Origin: Symsagittifera roscoffensis | Lineage: Eukaryota; Xenacoelomorpha; Acoela; Convolutidae | Assembly: GCF_963678635.1 (NCBI RefSeq) | Contig: NC_087070.1 | Coordinates: 1,604,512-1,668,511 of the forward strand | Reading direction: 5' to 3' | DNA length: 64,000 nt | In this document: positions 13,536-25,755 of the stretch, one piece after another | Layout: each line of letters opens with the position of its first letter | Position numbering within the stretch: the first letter of the stretch is position 1 | Made by a program: the position numbers and the translations under genes | The notes under the pieces: generated by a model | What the model was told of the DNA's origin: nothing | Databases searched by the model: none | Seen by the model: only the letters and a program-made list of their open reading frames with translations

Positions 13536-14966
13536 ACATACAGACACAAAAATTTCCGCCTATTTAGTGCACAGTTTGGCTTCGTAATGACAAAGATCCT
13601 AACTTATTGCCATAAACTAAATACCTTTCATTTCACAATTCAAAAGCCTGTTGGCGCCATCCTTCGTCAGAACTATTATAAGTTGGTGCCATTTGAAAAA
13701 CTAAAGGAATATCAACAGTGACCGTTGGCGAAAAAAAAATCGAAACTCGAAGTTGTGAGGTATTTTGAGTGCACCACCACTTTAGTTTTGAAACGCTGAT
13801 GAAAGAAAAAATCTATTATTGGTATAAGTATGGGATCCCACAATGTATTCAGAGCTACGTGGCTGCTAATCCAGGAGATAATTGGTCAAAAATTGGGGCA
13901 CTGGAAATGTCTCCAAAAAGTCAGTTCTTCAGAAGCTTAAAGTTGATTTGAAATTGGGAAGCTTTTGTTTCAGTTTTCAATACTTTACTTTTCTTGAAGT
14001 CCGTAAAAGAACAAATTCAATAATATTTCCGGATTTTTTTTGCTATTTCCTTCAATTTTTGGTTTAAGCGTCTTCTTCCTCTGAAATTGGTAAAATAATT
14101 TGAAGAAGTTCTTCTGTTATGTATGTATGACTAAAGGTCAGAAATGGTTTCAAGTTTTCCATTTTGAGCTTTCTTAGTTAATAACAACTGAATAAAAAAT
14201 GGGTAACTCATTAATATGCTAATAGGCAATTATCGCTCCATCTCAATAAAATCATTCAATCAAAGACTTGAAGTCATTTTTGAAATAAATCTAATGCAAA
14301 TTATTTTTTCCAGAAGGAAATGAAAGAAAGTAAGACTGCAAAAAGAGCAGGAAATTGTCAAAATTAATCTGATAATCCGAAAGTATTTATACAAAAAAGA
14401 AGGTGAACTTCGATTGCCTTTGAGCCTCAAATTGCATAGACTTTAATTTTTAAATGTTCGACCGTTTTTGCAACATTCCATGAATTTTTACTGTTGAATT
14501 TAACTGTAACTGCATTTTTGAAGAAAAAAAATATAGGGGAGGGGCGCAAAATATTCAACTTGCAATCCTACAAGACTAGTTTTTATACGTTGAGTGGTTT
14601 TGACACGCCGGTTGCTTTTGTGGCGCGGCGACGGATAGTGGTTGATCCTTCTTTATTCACGGATTTGTGGTTGTGAGGGGTTAAGTGCTTTTTGGGTGAA
14701 AGGGGCAATTAGTGGCCGGTTTTATTTGAGTGGCGGAATTAAAAGGATAAAACTGAGTTGATGCTTAGCTTGCATTGCAGAGGAAGAGAAGAAAAAGTTA
14801 ACATTTGAACTCAAAGCGCATCCTCATCAGTTTTAAACAAAAATTTTGCTCTCCTCCTGAACTCAAAGCATTCGAATATCAGAGGAAAATATTATAAATT
14901 GTTCAACTAACTCATACAACGTCAAGTGTATTATTGATATCAGGAACGTTGACAAAATGATAGATC

Positions 14967-15041
14967 ATGAAAACTGCATTTCTCTTCTTCTTACTGGTAG
15001 CACAGCATGTTTCGATAGCAGAAGTTATCACAAAAAATAGT
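14967..15041 (+). CDS. signal-peptide-encoding exon or small secreted peptide
   Basis: ATG at 14967 opens MKTAFLFFLLVAQHVSIA, a textbook signal peptide with a likely cleavage after SIA, followed by EVITKNS. At 15042 a donor-like GTAAAC follows. If unspliced, the frame continues VNPIRNKTVCISAKL and stops at 15087-15089, 40 residues in all. Bases from about 15057 belong to a dispersed repeat family, so the natural 3' part was either spliced or cut off by that insertion. The frame is shorter than most gene finders report. No family is recognised. Confidence 0.45.
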
Positions 15042-15056
15042 GTAAACCCTATAAGA

Positions 15057-16490
15057 AACAAGACTGTTTGCATCAGTGCAAAACTCTGAGTGTTCCGCGA
15101 CTGCCTTTGAAAATCTATGGAGTAAAGCGATGAAAATTCAAAAAGCGATAAAATTTGTCAAAAACAAAGAAAATTATGTTTAATTTTGTCAAAATAGTTT
15201 CGAGATTTTTTCTGAAAACCATCCCCCACACGCTATATGAAGCAAAAGATGATATATTTATGCAAATGGCAAGATAATAATAAACCAGGCTTCACTTCAA
15301 TTTTGACGACTTTTAAGACGGATTAAATCTCGGCCCACGCACTCATAGCAAGAAATATATTGTGCGTTAACTATCCCATAGTGGCAAAATTGGCAATCGT
15401 TAAGGCACCAAAATTTTAGGAGCAAAGATCACAGATAAAAGAAGAGTGCTCGTATATCAGGACAAAGCCCTAAATTTTCCCACTGCATTTAAGGCCATAT
15501 GAAAAGTTTTTTTTTGGTTCAATAATTGACAAATTATTTGAGAAAAAAAGAAGATTTTTGTCCTTTTTTCCTTCATTTTATCCCCCACATGATATGAAAA
15601 ACACTAAGGGTGTGTTTGGCGTCTCGCGTGTTTGCGTCGCGATACTAGAGTAAAATTGTTCTTCTTAATTCAATTCGAAACGCATTAATTCGCTTCGTAC
15701 GCAATTTATTGAACTTCAATCATACCAAATTGGCCAAGTTAGCAACTTTCACACGTCTGTAACTTTACAAAAAAATCATAACATGCGAAATATCTTTTTG
15801 AATTTGAGCTTATAATAACATTATTTCTCAGATGATAAAAAAATTTTTGTCAATAACGACTAGTTAATAAGTTAAAAAATGACTGAAAATAAACTACACC
15901 AAGCATAAAAAATTTGCAATTTTTTTGAAAGTCGGAACAATAATTTTTGTTCCGACTTTCATAGCGAAAGTAACGGAATATTTGTGACCGGGGTGGGTTA
16001 TTTTTTCTTCAGACTAATTTCGAATTTTTTATGGTAAAGTTATGGGGGTTTAAAGAGCGCCATTTTGGGACAATTAACGCGCAATATATTTTGCGCTGTT
16101 AACGCGTAAGCGGAGATTTAGTCTGTCTTAGAAATCGTTCCAAATTGGTTGAAGGAAGCCTAATTGACTTGTTAGAAGGAGCGATATTTATCACTTTGTA
16201 CTTTATATGGCGTGTGGGGTAATGATAATCACAAAAAATCTCAAATTTTTTTTTCAAAACAAAAATTCATTTCATTTCTATCACATTTAATCTTTTCATG
16301 CTATTACTGATTCATAGACTTTAAAGGAAGTCGGAAAAGTCAAGGCTTCTCCCTGATGCAAGCAGTCTTGTCTGAATTTGAGCTCAAGACAACATTTTTT
16401 TTCGATGTTCTAAAAAAACTTCCGTCAAAAATTGTTAGTTAAGAAAACACGCCGAGCACAGTTATCTCGTCTTTTTCTTCGAAAGCCGGA
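15057..16490. repeat. cluster of a ~480-bp repeat family (TTCCGACTTTC family), including a head-to-head palindrome
   Basis: Segments: 15057-15440 forward, 15448-15940 forward, 15947-16372 reverse, 16381-16495 forward (tail only). The centre is a perfect hairpin, GAAAGTCGGAACAA (15927-15940) with its complement (15947-15960), loop of six. Shared internal landmarks are atcccccacacgccatat, ctaagacggattaaatc and the leader gctcgtatcagg...actgc. Separate single copies occur at 24105-24586 and 27077-27560. Confidence 0.75.
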
Positions 16491-16867
16491 ACAAAAACCA
16501 AGGTTATGTTTCAAATTTTTCCAAAAACTATTTTTTTGTTTTTGGTACAAAGAAGGAGTTAAAAATGTCGTTCTAAATCGCATCCATGTTTTTTAGGTTT
16601 CTGTAATCGTTTATAACGAATTTTTAATGGATGTTGTGACAATATTAATTGATTATAACTACTAATATTAGGTACTTAAAATTTTAAATTCATTTATTGG
16701 CTCTTTTTCCTTTTCCCCCATCTCACATGAGCATCAGTTTTATGGTGTAACGAGCGGTTTTACAAGGATAAAAAAGGTTTACCATGGCCATATTAGTCCG
16801 TATGCCAATTTTCAAACCAATCGAATAATTTGAACAAATTTTTCATTCGTTAAACTTTCAAGGTGTA

Positions 16868-16882
16868 GGGGGGGGGGGGGGG
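16868..16882 (+). repeat. 15-base G run
   Basis: An uninterrupted run of 15 G. It is isolated and not within a recognised MITE copy. Confidence 0.9.
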
Positions 16883-17733
16883 AGCCCAATTATAAAACCT
16901 TACAATTTCAAGAGATAACATTTTCCTATAGTCAAACATAACTGATTCTAGTTCCTTCAAAAATCTGTTAAAAGCGTAATCGATTTTTGTCTGTTATTTT
17001 GCCAAAGTGGTATCACATTAAATAAAAAAATTTATATGGCGAACGCCTTCGTGGAATCAATCAAAACGATGGAAGTTCAAAAAAATGGTTTAAATTTACT
17101 GACGTGAGCGCAACAGTGTAATCGGTAACTAGATTTTTGTCCAATTTTCATTCCAAAAAATCATTCCAAAATTTGTGTTTCTTAATAGGAATAAAAAGTT
17201 TCTGGTTTTCAGCTGCTTATTAAAATTAGTAGCATAGCAGCCGTGGGAGGCCCCAGGACTGGGGGGTTTGCTTCCAAAACCATGGTATGTAAGTTCAGCG
17301 CGAACACTTTTCGTTTTGTGTTTGATATAGAACGCTCATTTTAATCCCATTAAAAATAATTAATTGAGATTCTACCAATTGTATAAATTGCGAGCGAAAT
17401 TCGTTTCCGTTCTGACTTACTTGGCTTCATTTGTGTGAGCAATGATGTTTATTACCGCATTGCAAGTTTTGTATCACAAAATAATCTCTCAGTGTTTTCG
17501 AGTACTTTTCGAATTAAATCGTGAAACACATTTTTTCGATATCGTGAAACACATTTTTTCGAGTGCCGGCTACTAACTTTTCGGCCTAGTAGTTTCAATT
17601 TTTTTTGTCGTTTGTTCTTGTGTCATAATTCTATTTAATATTAAATAACAGTAATTATCATAAATCCGAAACCACCGTTCATTACAGAGAAAATCTTTAC
17701 AGAAATTGTACAAAGGCAATAATACCTCTAAAT

Positions 17734-17775
17734 ATGCGGTTTATAGTAATTTTAACGATCGTTTTTTTCATTGAT
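17734..17775 (+). CDS. signal-peptide first exon, unidentified
   Basis: ATG at 17734 encodes MRFIVILTIVFFID, followed at once by the perfect donor GTAAGT (17776-17781), phase 0. The form is the same as the 5662-5710 exon. No convincing second exon was found. The best acceptor downstream is ttttgtttag at 18623-18632, but reading from it in phase 0 gives only VAHIIMICKNSITFAIRLMY and a stop. Confidence 0.4.
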
Positions 17776-18109
17776 GTAAGTAAACAGTCACGTGAAATCT
17801 CTGCTTAATGCGAAACAATCAACTAGGTAAAAAAAATCAGGTGAAAATGTTTGAAAAATCAGATGAATAGTAACTCTGCTTTGTGGATTATCTGTTTTGA
17901 TGTCTCTTCGCCCTTTACTTACCAACAGACATCAATGCCAAATAATTCAGCCCTGAAAGCAAAAAACTCAAATTCTTTAGATCCATTGTTCAAATGCAAT
18001 AGGTTTTATATGTTTTTTAATTTTCCAAAACAATCTTTCTACAAGAATTTGATTTTTTCATTTACGCAATTTGTAAAGCCTTTATTTGCCATTTTTTATG
18101 CAACCCCAT

Positions 18110-18590
18110 GTAGAAATCACGCTCAAAAACTGCTCAAGATTTGAGCGGTTTTCCGTCACGGTTAGAATGATTTGAGTATTTTGTAGAGAAATTTTCCAAT
18201 CCCCCAAATCTTGCTTGAAAAATTGCTCAAAATCCGCTCATTTCTTATGATGGTTTCGAACGGTTTTTTGAGCAAGATGTGAGTATCTTTTGAGCATTTC
18301 GAAGTAAACAACCAATCAAACCGTTTTAAATGCACCAAAAGGCAAAGTGACTAAAATACTTCCTACAACTCGACCCTGTGCCTGTACAAATCCTGGGTGT
18401 ACATATATGCATAAACACGCACATAACTTATATGCAAAACGCATATTGCTCGGTTTTGAGTGGTTTTTGTAAATAACGTTCCAAAACCGCTCAAAAACCG
18501 CTAATTTCATAACAAGATTTTGTGCGCACTTGTCTAAAAACCGTTTAAACCGCTCAAAATTTTGCTTCAAATCTCGCCTCGGGATGTACA
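18110..18590. repeat. element with multiple inverted AACCGCTCAAAA motifs
   Basis: The motif gctcaaaa, with its complement ttttgagc and gagcggtttt, recurs at least eight times in both orientations. Near the left edge it forms a hairpin (gctcaaaaactgctcaagatttgagcgg). The distribution of motifs towards both ends suggests a foldback MITE, but no target duplication was identified. Confidence 0.5.
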
Positions 18591-18632
18591 ACGTGCAGCT
18601 CTTTTTAAAACATTTTTTCTACTTTTGTTTAG

Positions 18633-18717
18633 GTCGCGCACATAATCATGATCTGCAAAAACTCAATTACTTTTGCCATTCGCTTGATGTATTAGGACCC
18701 AATCAACGCTATTGACT
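18633..18717 (+). other. possible terminal exon (unassigned)
   Basis: A strong acceptor tacttttgtttag precedes an open segment that in one phase reads RAHNHDLQKLNYFCHSLD, then VLGPNQRY and TGA. It would need an upstream exon ending after one codon base. The 17734-17775 exon ends in phase 0 and so does not join it directly. Function unknown. Confidence 0.2.
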
Positions 18718-19459
18718 GCAATCAAAATGAAGATGGCCGGTAGTATATTTATTGTTTCTTAATGTCAAAGTTCTCTGAGAACTTGAAAAATTAAAAGAAA
18801 GTAAGAAGTGGTTTTTTTCTTCTTTTCACTTCATCTTTCAATTTTTGTTTAAAATTGTTCTTTTTTATTTGAAAATTTTTTGTCGTTTTGTCTAAAGTTT
18901 TTTAACTAAAATTTCCAATTTGTTTCCCTTCTGACATTGCAACTAGTGATTAAAAAATAATAATCATAATCATAAAAATCATAGTGTTTTCGGCGATTCG
19001 CAGAGGATCTATGAAAGGCTATCCAGCCTGTCTCATCATAGTCTGTTTCTCTTATTTCCCCACATTCTAGACTGAATTATTTTGCTGATCGAAGCTCTTT
19101 TCTTGAGCCTCAAGGCCATCAGAAGCTAGCAAAAAGAGACGAAAACAGCTGAGTCGAAAAAATATATGTTTTTTTTTGGAATAAGTGAAAAACTATTTTA
19201 CAGAAGTGAATAACTTCAGAATAGCTGTCGGTTACAGAAATGCCAGCCTTAAATACATTTTCACTATTTATCTAGTGACCAATAATCGCAATAAGTAGGT
19301 GCACGACAGTTGATCCGAAAGCAGAAAACCATGAAAAAAATTGGAGCGATTAAATTTTCAAGTTTTGAATTTTTGCACTACAACAGACCAAAAATAATTA
19401 AAAATAACATATTTTTGCTCTTCAAAGGACACAAAATTAGATGAAAATGTCGATACAGC

Positions 19460-19870
19460 ATAAACTGCTGCAAACATGTAGGCCGAACGAAAGATTCAAT
19501 TGAAAAAAAAAACAATAAAAGAAAATCATGAAACGCCAGGGCTAAAAATTTTTAAATTGCAGGAGAAAATAAAAAAACTTGCAGTTACAGGGAAAAGTGC
19601 TTAAACACAATAAAATCCGCAATATGCCAACTGAGCCGACAAAACATTAACTTCTGATTCATGTATACTCAAATGAAAAACAAGGTCCGGACGAGACTCG
19701 AACCCCAGACCAAAAAAAGGACAACTGCATCACCTCCAGAACAAGTGGGAAGGAGACTGGACTTTGTAAAAGTTCACTAATGAAGCTAGTTCAATTTCTT
19801 ACAAATGTGAAAAAGTTTGTCTGCCGGAATAAAGTCTAGTTACCGATTACAAGGCACTTGCTCTCGCAAA
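19460..19870 (-). mobile_element. tRNA-derived SINE-like repeat
   Basis: On the minus strand tctggaggtgatgcagttg (A-box-like) and ctggggttcgagtctcg (B box GGTTCGAGTC) sit ~35 bases apart, followed by tccggaccttg. No acceptor stem can be folded, so it is not a tRNA gene. The left boundary is uncertain. Confidence 0.6.
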
Positions 19871-21208
19871 TATAACAATCAAATTTTTAACGTTTAGTTT
19901 ACTCTATGCTGATTTTTTTGGCCAACTAATGTTGCTCAGAATAAACAAAAAAATTAGCGGTAGTTCAAAACTGGAAGCACGGCAAACATCGTTAAAATAT
20001 AAAAACTATTCAATTGACCAGAGTTCTAAGGAATAAAATTATAAACAATGCTTATTGGAAAGCAAGTGTTTTTCACTTAATTTTGATACTTGTTTGAAAA
20101 AAATCATCTTTTTCCAATTTTCTTTTTTCTAATCGACAACCCATTTTTGATTGAAATTTATTTCAGTCAGCATTGATCAGATAAAACAAGAATTCTTGAA
20201 TCAAGTCGAGGCCCTGATTGTTTCGTGTGCGCCTCAATGTCTATGACATCATATAACAAGATGATTTTTTTTTATATCAGTGCTCAATCGTAAACACTTT
20301 TGAGGAAATTGAAAGTCTGGAATTTGTTATCGAGTCTGAATTTTGCAAAATTGGTATTCAGGGATTATTTAAAGCTTGAGCAATTTTGTTTCACAATATT
20401 TTATCATTCTGAACATCGTGAAAATTTTTCCAAATTTTTAAAGAACCTTGCTTTATTTTGCGTCATTTGCTGAAATTTAAAACGGTTTCCTAAATCATAT
20501 GATGAATTGTAACACAACATATTGTACTACAGCTTGCCTCTGCGAATTTTAATGTTAATCACATCGAAACAAAAAAGCAATAACATAACAAGGGTTGACG
20601 TCTCGGGCCAAAACATGTATCAAGTGTATAAAGATACTTAACTGGTGATCATGTTTTGTAAAGTTAATGCGCTCGATAATTGTTTTTTATTACTATGGTT
20701 TTTTTGACGGGGTGCTGTTAATACGTCAGCGGCGAATATTTCCCGCTCAAAAAATTCGAAAGTGAACTTCGAGAGGCTGCTATCTGGTCTTATTATTCTG
20801 TGACTAGTTGTTAAACGTGTCAATTAACTCTGGGAAAACTTAGAAAACAATATTTTTTTTTATAAAATTCACTTTTTGTTAAAAATACTTAGGTCAATTT
20901 TTGAAAAAAAAACTATCTATTCATAGCCATCATTAAATGGCAGTGGGAATATTCAAGACCTGATACAAACAGTTTTTTAATATATTTTTTAGTATAAATA
21001 AAGGCGTATTATTGGAGTGCGCCGTTGATTCAAACGTTTGAAAGAGTGTGTATTTTGTAGGTTATATTGGTGCAAAAATTTGAATATCCTGTTAGAAAAA
21101 ATTTTTGAAAACCAGCATTTGCCAAAACTTTCTTTGTGAGATCAATATTAGCTGCGTATAGCGTGGTAAAGTTTCAAAAACTTTATATTTTAGATTTGAT
21201 TTCCTGTA

Positions 21209-21256
21209 TTTAGCGGAATTTTGTTTAGCGGAATTTTGTTTAGCCGAATTTTGTTT
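21209..21256 (+). repeat. 16-bp tandem triplicate
   Basis: Three consecutive units of tttagcggaattttg plus one base, the third with one change (gcc for gcg). Confidence 0.85.
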
Positions 21257-24104
21257 TGATCGCTGCCAGTCGTTTTAAGTAAACACAAATCACGTCAATT
21301 TTCCATGCGGCATCAAATACTGGAGTTTTGTTTGCTCAAGTTGTAAGAAGTTGAATGATTTTCACAATTTACTGCTTCAAAGTTAGCTTCTATCTAAAGA
21401 TACAACCTCATCAGCATTTTTTCTTTTATATTTTGAATGTCTCTCATGCAAATTAGCGGTGTCATTTAGTTCATAGAAAACGCAAAAAGTTATAGAATCT
21501 AATAAACAAGAAAAATGAGTTTGAATAATTAATGGAAGCTTGGTAGTCATAAAATTCCATAAAATGCACAATAAAAAAAGCAAAAAATCTGTTTTTTTAA
21601 AGTATTTTTCAAGTTTTGGCCTTGAGAGATCAAAGTAGGTTTCAGATCCCGAAAACTTTGTAAGATGAAAATTTCAGTGCTAAGCTCGGTTCCTTTGGTA
21701 ATGGTATAGATTCCACGGACAATTTTGCTGGATTTTATCACAGTTGCAAAATATTTTAATTTAAATGGAGGAACAGAACTGTGAATGAAAGACAAATATT
21801 AAACTCAAGACAGATTTCAACTACAAAATGCAAAAAAAAGAACTTCAGAGAAAATGTAGAATTCAGAGATAGATGTTTTCCAAGCAAGGCCTTAATTTAA
21901 TTTCAAAAAATATCTTTAAAAAGAAGAACCACTGGTAAAGTTTTTTTGAAAATGCTCAATCAAACCAATTTTTTTTCAAAATAATTTCAATTACACATCT
22001 TTGGTTTCAGATATTCGCAAATTATTTTCGGATTATTAGTATATCTGTTTTTAACTCCACGAGCTGATCTATATCTTTCAAATTGCAGTGATTTCTATCA
22101 AAAATTGCTAGATTTATGATTTGTCGGTGGTTTCCGCAATTAAGCCAGCGCTAGTTATTTCATGTCCAAGGCCAAATTAGCGGATGCAGTGACAAACTGT
22201 AGAATCCAACAACAAAAAAGCGGAAATCACTGATTAAGAGTAGAGTCCAGTGATTAGGTGCGTAATCCGGACACAACAAAATTATTTTGAAAAAAAATCT
22301 GCGGAATCCAGTGACAATTACTGGAGTTCGTTTCGTTTTCTGCTGAATAGCATAGCAGCAATTTATTTTTTCAGAATTTTGTGCAAGCATCATCCTGTTT
22401 CTGTTGCAAAAGCCTCATAAATCATTTTTAAAATGTGTCTGTGGATTTCTTAAGGGAGTGAGCCAGCTTCTGAACTCTGTTAATAAACTGAACTTGTCGT
22501 GTTAATGATGAAATAGAGAAAAAAAGATGATTGAAAAAGAAAAAGTCAATGAAACTCACACTTGGCGTGATTGGCACAGTGTAAAAAGTCATATAGGCTG
22601 ACTACTGTTTTCGCTGTCGTTACTTCAATCAAAAAGATATTTTATTAAATTATATTGACGATTGTTTCGTCAAAACGGACGATAAATTTCATTTTCAAAT
22701 CAAACTTCCAAAAAAATAGTTCAAATGATCCAATTTAAATTTTAATGGGTCAGTGGTCAGGAAAACATTGCATTTTGAAGGTCAATAGAGGTAATGATAT
22801 CATATAAGAAGGTATTATTAACCTTTTGGATTGTTTTCGACACGATTAAATTGAATAAGCTCAGGGGAACGACGTAATTAGCCGGATTGAAATAAATTCC
22901 AAGTTGAAAAGTGGAACAGTAAAAATGTAATTGAAATTGGAACATCAATATTTGCTGTTACAACTGCAACTTAACCATATCGCCCATCACCCAGCGGGCA
23001 AATTTTGTTCATCTTACCTCTTACTCAAGATAGGCAGAAAAGTAAGTCATCATTATTCTGGTCGAGAAGGACAAAAAAAGCTGCTCGGGTAGAAAAAAAA
23101 GAAACATGGGAATAAAATAGAGAAAATAATCTAATAGAAAAGTGCCTCTTAAACTAGAAAGCGAATCTTTTTTTGCTTGCATCATAACTGAGTTACTGGT
23201 GAAAATTAGTGAAAGTTATGCGCTGGTATATAATTGTAGTTATAAATAAATAAAACATCGTCCACCGCACTTGAATTACTTTTTTAACGGGTTGAACAAA
23301 AAAAATAACTGTCACCAAAACTAAATTTATTTTTGAATTTATTATGCCTTAAAAGGGTTTTCATAAATATAATAATGACCTTAGATGGTTTATGATGTTA
23401 TGATGACAGTTTGTCACAGGTGGTTTAAGAACTACCCAGTCTAAAATAATTAGACCGCGAAAGGACTAATAGAAAAATGCAGAATTGGGTTGAAGTACGA
23501 ACTCGTTGCGTTTGAGGTAATTAGGGTTTATACACCTTTAGTTACGTATAGCTAGTAGCATAAATGAAAAGCAAGTTGTCATTTTTCTAACCCAATGAAC
23601 CATCTTAAAATTATGTAGTTAAAGTTAACTCAGGTTTGTAATATCAAAATTCAATAAAATGGCCATTTTCAACTTCAAAAAATGATATTTCAGTTTACTT
23701 TTCTGCTTGTATTATGTATATAGTCCTAAAAGATATCTTTGAAAAGGAGATTCGTTCATAGAGTTTCAATTCAACTACTCAGTCAAATCAAATATTTATT
23801 GTTAAAACTCCAGAGAACCCATATTTTTTCAAATTTGGTGTTAATTACTGTATCTCTCTCATACAGTAAGGAAATTCAGGGTTATGTGGCGTACACCAAT
23901 TGTCAGAGATAGACCCTTTTGCCCTTTATTTATCAAGCCTAGAGTCGGTCTAGACTGAAGCAAAAAAAATGTGTATATGCCATGCCGCCTTTGGACAAGG
24001 TTTGAAAACGAGAATAGGCAATGCCAACACTAATTAGTCGATTTGTAGCATGCGCATGTCATCACACTTTTTTTAACATCTCAAACTGTCATAAATACAA
24101 AACA

Positions 24105-24586
24105 AGACTGCTCGTATCAGGGCGAAGCCCTGAATGTTCTGACTGCCTTTTAAGGTTTGTGGAGCAGTAATAACATTAAAAAATTAAATGAAATAAAATT
24201 GAAAGAAATTTTTTTTTTAATTTGAAATTTTTTTATGAAAATCATCCCCCCACACGCCATATAAAGTACAAAAGGATAGATTTCGTTCCTTGTAACAAAT
24301 CAATTATGGCAAATAAGCTTCGTTCAACCAATTTGGATCAATTTCTAAGACGGATTAAATCTCCGCTCACGCGTTAATAGCTGGCCAAATGGCCAAAATG
24401 GCAACCTTTAAACCCTCATATTTTTACGAAAAATGATCACAGGTGAAAGGACAACAATACCTTTTGAATGATTTTTAAAAATTCCGTCAAAAATGGCTAG
24501 TTAAAAAGTCGAAATTTGTCTGAAGAAAAAAAAACCCACCCCGAGCACAAATATTCCGTTACTTTCGTATCGAAAGTCGGAACAAA
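24105..24586 (+). repeat. TTCCGACTTTC-family repeat, full single copy
   Basis: It starts aagactgctcgtat, then the perfect hairpin CAGGGC-GAA-GCCCTG (24118-24132), runs through atccccccacacgccat and gacggattaaatctccgc, and ends cgtatcgaaagtcggaaca. It is the cleanest copy for defining family borders. It lies 87 bases left of an hAT-like MITE. Confidence 0.7.
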
Positions 24587-24672
24587 AACTTCCAACACTT
24601 TTTCAGCAAGAAAATAAAAATAAGAACCTGCAGACGAAAATCAACATCGAAACAAGAGGACTACCATATTAG

Positions 24673-25046
24673 CACCAGCAGATTTAGGGGGGGGGGAGGC
24701 GCCCTCGTGCCGCCGACCCAAACGGTCACCTCTTTGTACTAGTTTGAGATATCAGTTTTCGGCTGAGAAACCCTTAAATTTTTGGTGCCAAAATATTTTA
24801 ACTTTGAGGGGGGAGCGCGCGCCGAAAAAAACGCGACTTTTGGTCGAAATTTTCCAAAAGTGCCTGAAAACGATTTTTTTGGCCTTTTTTCAAAAATTTG
24901 CCTGCGGCGCACAAAATGTGGCCAGAACAGTATCTTTTTACTGCTTTGGGAGAGCTCAGAAAATCAATTTGGTCGACCTAACAAAAGATCAGATTCAGAT
25001 TTTTTGAAAATCAGCCACCCTCGAGAAAAACCTAGATCCGCCCCTG
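24673..25046 (+). mobile_element. hAT-like MITE, copy 4
   Basis: It starts CACCAGCAGATTTAG and ends CTAGATCCGCCCCTG. The interior is closest to copy 2, with GGGGGGAGCGCGCGCCG and gagagctcagaaaatcaatttggtcgacc. The flanking octamers catattag and tagaagac do not match, so the target duplication is lost or the copy was moved secondarily. Confidence 0.75.
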
Positions 25047-25502
25047 TAGAAGACTTAATGTTGGAAGCATTTTTCAAAAACAAAACTTGTCAAATTTATT
25101 TGACAGGTCTACCAGGCGGATATTAGCACTATTTGAGATTAAAAAAATGAAGCAATTTATCAAACCAATGCTACCTAAAAATAATTTTGTCAACAATTAT
25201 TTTGTAAATGACGACAATTCGCAACAAATGACAATTCTTTAAAGTAGTTTAAGCGGAGAACACTGATTCATAATCACTATTTTTTTGCGCCAAAAAAGCT
25301 CAGATGAAACTTTTACATTTTTGAAGTATTAATTATTACATTATTAACTATTACAAATTGTTACGAATTGTCGTTTGTAACGAATTGGCGCTTATAACGA
25401 GGTTGCTCTATCCTAAAAACTTGATTCTGATCCAAACTAAGAGAATTTGAAAATGAGTTTCAACTGATAAAAAACCTAAGGCATCATATAACTGTTTCGC
25501 AA

Positions 25503-25755
25503 ATGGGGACCGGCCTATTAGCATGTGTGTCAATTAGCATGCATATGAAACTTTTGAACTATTTCGCGTTTTGTTAATATAAATTTGAAAATCGCAATTT
25601 TTATCAGTGCATATTTAGTCAAATTTTTAATCAGGCAAAAAGGAAATTCTACCTCCTCTAGTAAATCACATTATTTCGAAAACAAATGAAAATTTAAATT
25701 TGTTTGTTTTTCATCTGAAAGCACAACCAGTTGTTTAACTAACGCATGCTACCAG
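25503..25755 (+). repeat. MITE-like repeat, copy 1 (GGGGACCGGCCTATTAGCATG)
   Basis: It shares start (atggggaccggcctatta, catgtgtgtc), middle (ctgaaagcacaaccag) and end (aacgcatgcta) with 39667-39905 in the same orientation. Start and end are partly inverted (cctattagcatg versus catgctaatagg), suggesting terminal inverted repeats. Confidence 0.6.

Larger units (their letters stand above)
18718..24104. other. long AT-rich stretch with one SINE-like copy, no gene seen
   Basis: Apart from the tRNA-like repeat at 19681-19870 and a 16-bp triplicate at 21209-21256 (tttagcggaattttg), nothing could be recognised. Open frames here are short and AT-driven. Confidence 0.45.

Noticed and set aside
24744-25126. 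Two overlapping plus-strand open frames with PKKTRLLVEIF-like product
   Set aside because: Both are inside or running out of MITE copy 4, and the same interior in other copies is full of stops.
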